DNA from: Candidatus Competibacteraceae bacterium
Lineage (GTDB): Bacteria > Pseudomonadota > Gammaproteobacteria > Competibacterales > Competibacteraceae
Direction: 5' to 3'
Length of the DNA: 7,999 nt
Assembly (NCBI GenBank): GCA_020445045.1
Contig: JAGRHI010000049.1
Location: forward strand, 21,216 to 29,214
In this document: piece by piece, positions 1 to 6,478 of the stretch
How the letters are laid out: each line of letters opens with the position of its first letter
How positions within the stretch are numbered: the first letter of the stretch is position 1
Notes under the pieces: model-generated
Told to the model about the DNA's origin: nothing
Database searches by the model: none
What the model saw: only the letters and a program-made list of their open reading frames with translations
Position numbers and translations under genes: made by a program

Positions 1-204
1 CCCCATCAGGTCATCGAGATCCTGATCGAGGAACCGGCGTTGGTGTTGCGCGACCGTCAGGACCGCAAGATTCTGCAAACCAACCAATACGGCAATGCCA
101 GCGGTTGGGCACCGCAAACCTTCACCGTTACCTTATGGGATGCCAGTCGCGACTGCCTCAACCCTGACTTACCCGAACTGGCCACGCTCGACCTGTTGCT
201 CTGA
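1..204 (+). CDS. 3' end of an unidentified plus-strand gene
   Basis: An open frame runs in from the left edge and ends at a TGA at 202-204, leaving 67 C-terminal residues. I do not recognise the family. The visible part starts with an acidic, hydrophobic stretch (IEILIEEPALVL) and continues through a polar segment (ILQTNQYGNASGW) to a likely beta strand (TFTVTLWD), ending in Leu-rich ATLDLLL. There is no signal peptide, transmembrane helix or known motif in this part. Codon choice (CTG, ATC, GAC, GCC) fits a GC-rich genome, and the composition looks like a folded protein rather than a shadow frame. The gene converges on kdsB, and its last 36 bases lie antisense to the kdsB 3' end. It could be a chance open frame, because the start is outside the window. 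Confidence 0.55.
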   Translation, partial: PHQVIEILIEEPALVLRDRQDRKILQTNQYGNASGWAPQTFTVTLWDASRDCLNPDLPELATLDLLL

Positions 205-987
205 GCGTTCCAACTCCGCCGCCACTCGCGCCAAGTCAGCCGCGGTGTCGATTCCGGGCGGCGGGGCTTCGGTGGCCTCGACGACGTGGATGCGGATACC
301 GTGCCATAGGGCACGCAACTGTTCCAGCGACTCGGCCCGTTCGGTCGGCGCCGGCGCCAGGCGGGGATAACGGCGCAGCACCGCCGCCCGGTAGGCGTAA
401 ATCCCGATATGGCGATAATAAACGGCGCCATCGTCCGGCAGTTCGGTCAAACCGCTCTCGCCGGCCGCAAATGCCTCGCGATGCCAGGGAATCGGCGCGC
501 GGCTGAAGTACGATGCATCGCCCAGCGCGTCCCGCACCACCTTGACCACGTTCGGGTCGAACACCTCCTCCAGTCGCCGGACCCGAGTACAGGCCGTGGC
601 GATGCCAGCTTCGGGACGCGCTTCCAGCGCCGCCGCTACCTGTCGAATCAGCGCGGCCGGCATCTGCGGTTCGTCGCCCTGCAGATTGACGATGATATCG
701 TCATCCGGCCAACCGCGCCGATCCGCCACTTCCGCCAACCGGTCGGTGCCGGACGGATGCTCGGACGCGGTCATGCACACCACCGCGCCGAACCCTTCGG
801 CCACTTCGCGGATACGGGAGTCGTCGGTGGCGATCACCACTTCCAGAGCGCCGCTGGCCAAGGCCCGTCGGTAAACATGTTGGAGCAGCGGCTGTCCGGC
901 CAGCAACCGTAGCGGCTTGCCCGGCAGACGAGTCGAGGCATAACGGGCCGGAATCGCCACTCGGAACCGAGGACCGCTCTCACGCAC
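169..987 (-). CDS. kdsB: 3-deoxy-manno-octulosonate cytidylyltransferase (CMP-Kdo synthetase)
   Basis: This cytoplasmic enzyme makes CMP-Kdo from CTP and Kdo, supplying activated Kdo for the lipopolysaccharide inner core. With the start chosen here it has 272 residues; E. coli KdsB has about 248. The nucleotide-binding motif PARYASTRLPGKPL is at 13-26, SGTDR at 79-83, NLQGDEP at 101-107 (D105 corresponds to a Mg-binding Asp), HIGIYAYR at 193-200, SLEQLR at 220-225 and GIDTAADL at 245-252 (D247 is the other Mg-binding Asp). I chose the GTG at 985-987 because AAGAGG lies 9 bases upstream and the N-terminus then fits the family. The in-frame ATG at 1003-1005 would add six residues behind a poor ribosome site. 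The start overlaps the ycaR stop by 8 bases, which suggests translational coupling. The last 12 residues extend past the usual family end and overlap the convergent gene. Confidence 0.95.
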   Translation of the reverse strand: MRESGPRFRVAIPARYASTRLPGKPLRLLAGQPLLQHVYRRALASGALEVVIATDDSRIREVAEGFGAVVCMTASEHPSGTDRLAEVADRRGWPDDDIIVNLQGDEPQMPAALIRQVAAALEARPEAGIATACTRVRRLEEVFDPNVVKVVRDALGDASYFSRAPIPWHREAFAAGESGLTELPDDGAVYYRHIGIYAYRAAVLRRYPRLAPAPTERAESLEQLRALWHGIRIHVVEATEAPPPGIDTAADLARVAAELERSEQQVERGQFG

Positions 988-1168
988 TCGGATCGACCTC
1001 TTCATCCGCCAACCGTCGCGCCTCGGCTTCCAGCATGACCGGAATGCCGTCGCGAATAGGATAGGCCAGCCGACTCTCCCAGCAGATCAATTCCTGCCGC
1101 GCCTTATCGTAGACCAGTGGTGCCTTGCTGACCGGGCAGACCAGAATTTCCAGCAGTTTCTTATCCAT
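980..1168 (-). CDS. ycaR: YcaR/Trm112-like small protein (UPF0434 family)
   Basis: This 62-residue protein matches the YcaR family found between lpxK and kdsB in many gammaproteobacteria; E. coli YcaR has 60 residues. The family signature is clear: MDKKLLEILVCPV at the start, QELICWESRLAYPIRDGIPV at 25-44 and an acidic tail. Trm112-like members form a small zinc-ribbon-like fold, but here the first Cys pair is reduced (CPVS instead of CPVC). Only C11 and C29 remain, so zinc binding is doubtful; this loss is common in the family. The molecular role is not established. The ATG at 1166-1168 is preceded by GAGG at 8-base spacing, and that GAGG overlaps the lpxK stop. The same frame is open upstream to 1375, but that stretch is a shadow of lpxK. 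The 3' end overlaps kdsB by 8 bases. Confidence 0.9.
   Translation of the reverse strand: MDKKLLEILVCPVSKAPLVYDKARQELICWESRLAYPIRDGIPVMLEAEARRLADEEVDPSA
997..1002 (-). promoter_or_regulatory. Ribosome binding site deciding the kdsB GTG start
   Basis: On the minus strand AAGAGG sits 9 bases before the GTG at 985-987, inside the end of ycaR. The competing ATG at 1003-1005 has only GGCGG directly against it, which is too close for good initiation. This supports GTG as the kdsB start. Confidence 0.5.
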
Positions 1169-1178
1169 CTCGTTGACC

Positions 1179-2237
1179 TCATTCTCGGGGAACATCAAGC
1201 TGGGGATGCGTGCCAGTCCCACGGCCCGGTTTTCCTCGTTCGCGTCGTATGCCCTTGGCCAGGGCGATCGCCGCCAGCCGTTTGAGAAAATGCTCCTCGA
1301 AATCCGGATCGAGCCACGCATCGACCGGCACGCACCAACACCCCTCCGCCGCGAAAGCCCGACATTTGATGGCATCCTTCTCGGTCATCAGGACCGGTAA
1401 ATCCTGTCGGAAATGCAGGTCCTCGGGCTTGAAGCGATGATGATCAGGAAACGGATGCTCGATCAGCCGTAACCGGGCATGCCGCAAGTGATCGAAAAAT
1501 CGCCCCGGATCGCCGATGCCGGCCACGGCGTGGACGGTGCCATGACGGAAGCCGGTCAGCGCGCTGCTGACGCAGGGATCGTGAAGATTGACCGCGATTT
1601 CGCCGCGCAGAGACATCAGATATTCCCCACCGCGGGCCGCGCCGTTGCCAATCACGAAATCGACTTCGCGCAAGCGGGAGGGCGGTTCCCGCAGCGGCCC
1701 GGCGGGCAGACAGGCGCCGTTGCCCAGCCGGCGGGACCCGCAGATCACGGCAATTTCAATATCACGCCCCAACCGATAATGCTGCAAGCCGTCATCGCTC
1801 AGGACCACGTTGCAATCGTAAGTTTCAAGCAGGACCCGCGCCGCCGCGACCCGGTCGGGATCGACCACGACCGGACATCGGCAGCGTTGGGCCAACATGA
1901 CCGGCTCGTCGCCCACCTGGCTCGGGTCGCTGTCGACCGTGACGTGGCGCGGCCATTCGGCGGACTGCCCGCCGTAGCCGCGACTGACGATACCGGGTTT
2001 GTAGCCGGAATCCCGCAACAGTTCCACCAAGCGGGCCACCAACGGCGTCTTGCCAGTACCGCCGACGCTGATGTTGCCCACCACGATCACCGGCGCGCCG
2101 ACCGCTTCGCTACGCAGGAAACCGTGCTTGTACAACAACCGCCGCCCGCGCACCGCCGCCCCGAACAACAGGCTGAGCGGCCACAACAATACGGCGACCA
2201 GATTCAGGGAATACCCATGGCGATCCAACCAGTTCAT
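1179..2237 (-). CDS. lpxK: Tetraacyldisaccharide 4'-kinase
   Basis: LpxK phosphorylates the 4' position of the tetraacyldisaccharide 1-phosphate to give lipid IVA, the sixth step of lipid A synthesis, at the cytoplasmic face of the inner membrane. The 352-residue protein begins with a hydrophobic anchor at about 9-29. The P-loop GNISVGGTGKTP follows at 54-65, then SRGYGG, GDEP at 109-112, DDGLQHY at 148-154, DHH at 265-267 and TEKDAIKCR from 285. These cover the ATP- and Mg-binding residues and the catalytic Asp/His positions known for the family. The ATG at 2235-2237 lies 2 bases after the exbD stop. A TTG at 2241-2243 would overlap that stop and add two residues. No clear ribosome site is seen, so coupling to exbD is likely. 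The C-terminus carries a basic, probably disordered tail of about 25 residues not found in E. coli LpxK (328 residues). Confidence 0.96.
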   Translation of the reverse strand: MNWLDRHGYSLNLVAVLLWPLSLLFGAAVRGRRLLYKHGFLRSEAVGAPVIVVGNISVGGTGKTPLVARLVELLRDSGYKPGIVSRGYGGQSAEWPRHVTVDSDPSQVGDEPVMLAQRCRCPVVVDPDRVAAARVLLETYDCNVVLSDDGLQHYRLGRDIEIAVICGSRRLGNGACLPAGPLREPPSRLREVDFVIGNGAARGGEYLMSLRGEIAVNLHDPCVSSALTGFRHGTVHAVAGIGDPGRFFDHLRHARLRLIEHPFPDHHRFKPEDLHFRQDLPVLMTEKDAIKCRAFAAEGCWCVPVDAWLDPDFEEHFLKRLAAIALAKGIRRERGKPGRGTGTHPQLDVPRE

Positions 2238-2239
2238 GG

Positions 2240-2701
2240 TCAAGGCGTTGTCGTCGGATTGGCGGTGGAGGGTGGCATGGACGCGGCATTCACGGTGGCG
2301 ATGGCCACCTGTCTCAAACCCAGTTGGCCGGCGACTTCCAGCACCGTCACCACTGCTTGGTGCGGGGTTTGGCCATCGGCACTGATGATCAACGGTAATT
2401 CCCGCCCGCTGGAGGCTTTCAGCAGTTCTTCCCGCAGCATCGCCACATCGGTCGTCGAATCCAGCAACCGCCCCTTAATGCCATGGATGGAATAGCGACC
2501 TCCGGCATCGACACTCACCTCCAGCGGCGCCACATTATCCGGCAACGGTCGCCCCGATGCCTCCGGCAAATGGATCTCCAGTTCCGACTCGTGCCGCAGG
2601 CTGGTGGCGATCATGAAAAAAATCAACAGCACCAACACCACGTCGATCATCGGCACCAGATTGAGTTCAGGATCGTCGCGACGGCGGGAACGCAGATTCA
2701 T
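2240..2701 (-). CDS. exbD: ExbD/TolR-family proton-channel subunit
   Basis: ExbD-type proteins form, with ExbB, an inner-membrane complex that turns the proton gradient into mechanical work on the envelope. This one has 153 residues; about 140 is usual. It has a short basic cytoplasmic N-terminus (MNLRSRRRDD), one transmembrane helix at about 15-33 holding the conserved proton-pathway Asp (D20 in PMIDVVLVLLIFF), and a periplasmic domain with the family pattern ISADGQTPHQAVVTVLEVAGQLG near 105-127. The tail is Pro/Thr-rich. Its ATG overlaps the exbB stop as ATGA, with GGGAG upstream. No tonB, tolA or pal is in the window, so the partner and cargo are unknown. The gene is intact, which argues that the upstream exbB is also functional despite its frame break. 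Confidence 0.93.
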   Translation of the reverse strand: MNLRSRRRDDPELNLVPMIDVVLVLLIFFMIATSLRHESELEIHLPEASGRPLPDNVAPLEVSVDAGGRYSIHGIKGRLLDSTTDVAMLREELLKASSGRELPLIISADGQTPHQAVVTVLEVAGQLGLRQVAIATVNAASMPPSTANPTTTP

Positions 2702-3325
2702 GGCCGCTGCTCCCTGGCCTCTGTCCCGCTATCCAGCAAGTCGATCAATTGCAAGGTCTCCTGCTCCATGCGCACCACCAGTTCATCCACCCGGCCCTGG
2801 AAATAGCGGTAGAACAACAAGCTGGGAATAGCGACGGTCAGTCCGGCGGCGGTCGTCACCAGCGCCTCGGCAATCCCTATCGACAGCAGGCTGAAATTGC
2901 TGTTGCCCTGCACGGAAACCACCTGAAAGATCTTGATCATGCCAGCCACGGTGCCCAGTAGACCCAACAGCGGACTGATGGCGGCGATGGTGCCCAAGCG
3001 TGTTGAGAAACCGTTCCAACTCGTGCACCACATGGCGGCCGGTGTCTTCGATCCGCTCCCGCAGCACTTCGCGGGGACGGCCGCGATTGGCCAAACCCGC
3101 CGCCACGATCTGGCCCAGCGGCGAAGCCAGCGGCAGCGTTTGCATGTCCTGCTGGTCGATCGCGCCAAGTTCCATCCAGCGCTGGAGAATCGCCATCAAT
3201 CGCCCTGGCAGCACTCGCGCTCGCCGCAGCGCCAGCAGGCGCTCGAAGATGATGATCGCCGCCACCAGCGAGCAGACCAGAATCGGCACGATCAGCCAAC
3301 CGCCGGCCTTGATCAATTCAGGCAT
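2698..3325 (-). CDS. exbB: ExbB/TolQ-family proton-channel subunit, reading frame broken by one extra base
   Basis: Residues 1-111 (from the ATG at 3323-3325; GGAG lies 8 bases upstream) read in one frame: MPELIKAGGW, transmembrane helix 1 at about 10-30, a cytoplasmic loop and HELERFLNTLG. The family continuation TIAAISPLLGLLGTVAGM is in the next frame and runs to a TGA at 2698-2700. Removing one base from CTTGGGC at 2992-2998 joins the two into a 208-residue protein of normal family length, with helices 2 and 3 at about 112-134 and 150-174. Without the shift, the first frame runs on with 69 unrelated residues to a stop at 2783. Conservation on both sides right up to the break argues against old decay. 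It is a sequencing or assembly error, a fresh mutation or, less likely, +1 recoding. ExbB with ExbD forms a proton-driven envelope motor. Confidence 0.88.
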
Positions 3326-3387
3326 GCCATCATCTCCATCCCGCTTTGCATCGTCACACTTTGTCCCTATCTCGTAGTGGGCGTTCA

Positions 3388-3415
3388 ATCATACTGGATT
3401 TAGCGGATTTGTCGC
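3388..3415 (-). promoter_or_regulatory. Possible promoter for exbB-exbD-lpxK-ycaR-kdsB
   Basis: The 103-base spacer between comEC and exbB contains GCGACA (3410-3415) and TATGAT (3388-3393) on the minus strand, 16 bases apart. They match the sigma-70 consensus at 4 of 6 and 5 of 6 positions. Transcription would begin near 3381, leaving about 55 bases before the exbB ATG. This is the largest gap inside the cluster, which makes a secondary promoter reasonable, but a match of this quality can occur by chance. Confidence 0.35.
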
Positions 3416-3428
3416 GGGCTCGCCTCAG

Positions 3429-5744
3429 TCAGGGCGCGGTCCAGTAGCGACGGTGGTCACGCCGGTATCGCTCTAGCGCCAATGGCCGACCCGGCTCCAG
3501 CCGGAAGGTGAGCGCCCCTTCGTGGGAAGCATTGAGCAGCGTGGCGCCAGCCGCCCGATAGCGGGCCACGGTTTCCGGGCGGGGGTAACCGAACCGGTTG
3601 CGATAGCCGGTCGAAAACAAGATGTAGCGTGGTCGCACCGCCGCCAGAAACGCGGGCACCGATGGATTGCGCCGGCCCTGATGCGGCGCGACCAGCACCT
3701 CGGCGGCCAGTTCGGCGCCGTGGATCGCTGTCAGGGCGGTCTCGGCGTGGGTTTCGATATCCCCCGGCAACAACACGCGACCGGCCGATCCGATCACCTG
3801 GAGCACACAGGAGGCTTCGTCGCCAACGAACCCCGTCGCTGGTGGATGCAACAATCGAAACCGCACGCCGTCCCACACCCAGTCCTGGCCCACTCGACAA
3901 AGTTCGGCGCCATCGATCGGCGTCTGTTCCAGCGATGAGGTCAGAATACGCCCGACCGGCATCTGCTCCCGCAGCGAGCGCACGCCGCCGGTATGCTGCT
4001 TGTCGGCGTGACTGACGATCAGCATATCCAGCTTGAGCACGCCTTGCTGACGTAGAAAGGGCACGACCACGGCCCGACCGGCATCCAGCGCTTCTCCCAA
4101 TCGCGGCCCGGTATCGTAAACCAGCACATGATGCTGGGTCCGCACCACCACCGCCAGCCCTGGCCCCACATCCAACAGGGTAAACCAGACCCCACCCGAG
4201 GGTGGCGTGGTGGCGGGTGGCCATAACAGGGGCAGACATAGCGGCAACCCCAGCCAGCGACCCGGCAGGCCACGAGGCCCCAACAGCAGCGCCACGCCCG
4301 GCAGGGCGAACGCCAGTGCCCACAAGGGGGGCTCCGGCCTGTACCACACCATGCCCGGCCACCGATCCAACCAGAGCAGAATCCGCCAAAGCCCTTCCAT
4401 GGTCAGCGCCGCGCCTTCCAACAACGGGGCCTGCGCAACGGGGCCGATCCAGCCCGCCAGGACCGCCAGCAAAGTCAACGGCAGCACCGTGCAGCCCATC
4501 CAGGGAATGGCGATCAGATTAGCCAGTGGCGAAAGTAGCGGGAATCGCTGGAAAAACAGCAGCAACAGCGGCAACAAGGCCAAGGTGATGCTCAACTGCG
4601 AATCGATCGTCTGGCCAAACAGCCGGCGTGCGCGCCAGCGCCCACCGACGCTGTAGAGAATCGCCGCCACCGCGCCGAACGACAACCAGAACCCCACCAG
4701 CAAGGGCGCTCCCGGATCGATGACCAATACCGTCAGCAGCGCCAAGGCCAGGATATGGCTGGACGCGGCGGCTCGCAGGAAAAGCAACGCGGTCATCGCC
4801 ACCGCCAACATGAGGAAAGCGCGTTGCGCCGGCACCGACAGACCGGACAGCAGCGCGTAGCCACCCGCTCCGACCAAGGCAACCAGCGCCGCCGCCCGCG
4901 CGGCTGGCCAGCGCAGGGCCAACGTCGGAATCCGGCTCCAGAATCCCCAGGCCAGCGCGAACATCATGCCGGCAATCAGGCCGATGTGCGCGCCGGAAAT
5001 GGACATCAGATGGCCGACACCGGTGCGGTTGAACACCTCCCATTGCCAAGGGGTGATGCCGCCCCGCTCGCCCACGGCCAGCGCGGTCAATATCCCGGTT
5101 TGCGGGTTGCCGGGCAGCAAGCGGCCGAAGGTTTCGGCTACTTGCTGGCGGTACCGATCCAAGGGATAGCGTTCGGCCTCGGCCAGCAAATGGGGAGTCG
5201 GATGGGAACGAATGCCGCCCGTGGCGACGATGCCTCTGGCGTACAGCCAGCGCTCATAGTCGAAACCGCCCGGATTGAGCAGCCCATGCGGCCTCTTTAG
5301 TCGTACCGAGAAGCCCCAGCGGTCGCCGACTCGCAAGGGGGGAACTCCCTTCGCCGCATTGCCGATACGGGGAAAATCATTCCACCACGACAGCCGCAAG
5401 CGTTGGCCGGCAAGGGTAGCGGACTCCCCGCCCCGCGCCGGCACTCGATCGATCACGAACTCAAAACGAGTGCCGCGTCCTTCACGGTCGGGAATGGTGG
5501 CGATCCAACCTTCCACCCACATATCGACGCCTTCCAGTTCCACCGGTAACGGAACAGGCGGCGGCGCCAGCCACAGTGCCCACAAGAACCCGGCCGCGCT
5601 CCATGCCGGCAGCCGCCAACGAGGCACAAACGCCAGCACCGTCAGCACACCGGGCAACCCCAAGGCCCAAGCACGGCCCGGTAGTTCCGGCAGTGCCTGC
5701 ATGATCAGAATTCCCAACAAAAAAGCGACGGTTCCCAGGCGCAT
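3429..5744 (-). CDS. comEC: ComEC/Rec2-family DNA internalization protein
   Basis: ComEC is the inner-membrane channel that passes single-stranded DNA into the cytoplasm during natural transformation. The 771 residues show the usual three parts. An N-terminal region has membrane segments and an OB-like domain (VEGWIATIPDREGR at 77-90, NPGGFDYERWLYARGI at 157-172). The multi-spanning competence domain follows at about 210-510, with HLMSISGAHIGLIAG at 245-259, PAQRAFLML at 305-313 and a run of hydrophobic helices. The C-terminal metallo-beta-lactamase domain starts near 520. That last domain keeps YDTGP (543-547) and LLPGDIE (658-664) but departs from the usual family wording at LDVGPG (524-529), HADKQH (579-584) and PHQGR (687-691), so nuclease activity is doubtful. 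The gene starts 17 bases after lolD, with a weak ribosome site. Full length with no frame breaks suggests it is maintained. Confidence 0.95.
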   Translation of the reverse strand: MRLGTVAFLLGILIMQALPELPGRAWALGLPGVLTVLAFVPRWRLPAWSAAGFLWALWLAPPPVPLPVELEGVDMWVEGWIATIPDREGRGTRFEFVIDRVPARGGESATLAGQRLRLSWWNDFPRIGNAAKGVPPLRVGDRWGFSVRLKRPHGLLNPGGFDYERWLYARGIVATGGIRSHPTPHLLAEAERYPLDRYRQQVAETFGRLLPGNPQTGILTALAVGERGGITPWQWEVFNRTGVGHLMSISGAHIGLIAGMMFALAWGFWSRIPTLALRWPAARAAALVALVGAGGYALLSGLSVPAQRAFLMLAVAMTALLFLRAAASSHILALALLTVLVIDPGAPLLVGFWLSFGAVAAILYSVGGRWRARRLFGQTIDSQLSITLALLPLLLLFFQRFPLLSPLANLIAIPWMGCTVLPLTLLAVLAGWIGPVAQAPLLEGAALTMEGLWRILLWLDRWPGMVWYRPEPPLWALAFALPGVALLLGPRGLPGRWLGLPLCLPLLWPPATTPPSGGVWFTLLDVGPGLAVVVRTQHHVLVYDTGPRLGEALDAGRAVVVPFLRQQGVLKLDMLIVSHADKQHTGGVRSLREQMPVGRILTSSLEQTPIDGAELCRVGQDWVWDGVRFRLLHPPATGFVGDEASCVLQVIGSAGRVLLPGDIETHAETALTAIHGAELAAEVLVAPHQGRRNPSVPAFLAAVRPRYILFSTGYRNRFGYPRPETVARYRAAGATLLNASHEGALTFRLEPGRPLALERYRRDHRRYWTAP

Positions 5745-5761
5745 GGGCGATCATCGTTGTC

Positions 5762-6478
5762 TCAGCACTCTCGCGCCAACACGCCATCCGTCAACCGCCA
5801 TACCGCGTCCATGCGGGTCGCTAATACTGGATCGTGGGTGACCACCACGAAACTGGTGCCGAGATCGCGGTTCAGTTCAAGCATCAGTTCGAAGACCTGT
5901 TCGGCGCTGTGCCGGTCGAGATTGCCGGTCGGTTCGTCGGCCAGCACGCAGGCCGGTTCGGTGATCAAGGCCCGCGCCACCGCCGCCCGCTGGCGCTCGC
6001 CGCCCGACAGTTCACCCGGCTTGTGTTGCAATCGCTGACCCAGCCCGACCCGTTCCAGCAGCCCCGCCGCGCGCTTCGCCGCCTCGGCCGACATCTCGCC
6101 GCGAATCAGCAAGGGCATCGCCACATTCTCCAAGGCGGTGAATTCCGGCAGCAGATGGTGGAATTGATAGACGAATCCCAACCAACGATTGCGCAATCGT
6201 CCCCGGTTGGCATCGCCCAGCCGGCTCAATTCCCGGCCCGCCACCCACACCGAACCTGCGGTTGGCGTATCCAGACCGCCCAGCAGGTGCAACAACGTGC
6301 TTTTACCCGATCCGGAACTACCGACGATGGCCAGCCGTTCGCCGCGCCGAATCTGAAAATCGACTTCCCGCAATACTTCCAAGCGCTCGCTGCCCTGCCG
6401 GAACGCCTTGGCCAACTGGCGGCATTCCAATACCATCGTTCCATCGTTCGCCGCTTCCATCGCCTCGGCCTCATTCAT
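5762..6478 (-). CDS. lolD: Lipoprotein-releasing ABC transporter ATPase LolD
   Basis: LolD is the cytoplasmic ATPase of the Lol transporter, which extracts outer-membrane lipoproteins from the inner membrane and hands them to LolA. The 238-residue product contains Walker A GSSGSGKS (53-60), the Lol-typical stretch LLHLLGGLDTPTAG, Q-loop YQFHHLLPEFTALENVAMPL with Q105, signature LSGGERQ (157-163), Walker B VLADEPTGNLD with E182, and H-loop H215. The start is the ATG at 6476-6478, which overlaps the end of lolC by 8 bases and has GGAGG 9 bases upstream. Another ATG at 6458-6460 (six residues shorter) also has a GAGG in range and cannot be excluded. The frame is open further upstream, but that part is antisense-like, Arg-rich shadow sequence. 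LolD pairs with the preceding permease; no second permease follows. Confidence 0.97.
   Translation of the reverse strand: MNEAEAMEAANDGTMVLECRQLAKAFRQGSERLEVLREVDFQIRRGERLAIVGSSGSGKSTLLHLLGGLDTPTAGSVWVAGRELSRLGDANRGRLRNRWLGFVYQFHHLLPEFTALENVAMPLLIRGEMSAEAAKRAAGLLERVGLGQRLQHKPGELSGGERQRAAVARALITEPACVLADEPTGNLDRHSAEQVFELMLELNRDLGTSFVVVTHDPVLATRMDAVWRLTDGVLAREC

Noticed and set aside
1100..1168. Loss of the first Cys pair in YcaR (CPVS instead of CPVC)
   Set aside because: Many members of this family have replaced these Cys residues, so it does not suggest a special or broken protein.
2240..2243. Absence of msbA between exbD and lpxK
   Set aside because: Some gammaproteobacteria have msbA before lpxK, but the Pseudomonas-like order exbB-exbD-lpxK also lacks it, so this is not unusual.
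1479..2495. A 338-codon open frame on the plus strand opposite lpxK and exbD
   Set aside because: It lies wholly antisense to two clearly conserved genes, has a composition typical of GC-rich shadow frames (many Gln, His, Arg, Ala) and shows no recognisable motif.
3323..3388. An earlier ATG for exbB at 3386-3388
   Set aside because: It would add 21 residues without family similarity, and that ATG forms part of the candidate -10 box. The ATG at 3323-3325 has a well-spaced GGAG and gives the family N-terminus.
3838..3845. GCTGGTGG octamer resembling an E. coli Chi site
   Set aside because: An eight-base match in GC-rich DNA is expected by chance, and the Chi sequence of this organism is unknown.
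3457..4389. A 310-codon minus-strand frame inside comEC
   Set aside because: It overlaps the comEC frame on the same strand; the comEC reading carries family motifs throughout, while this one is low-complexity Gly/Arg/Ala.
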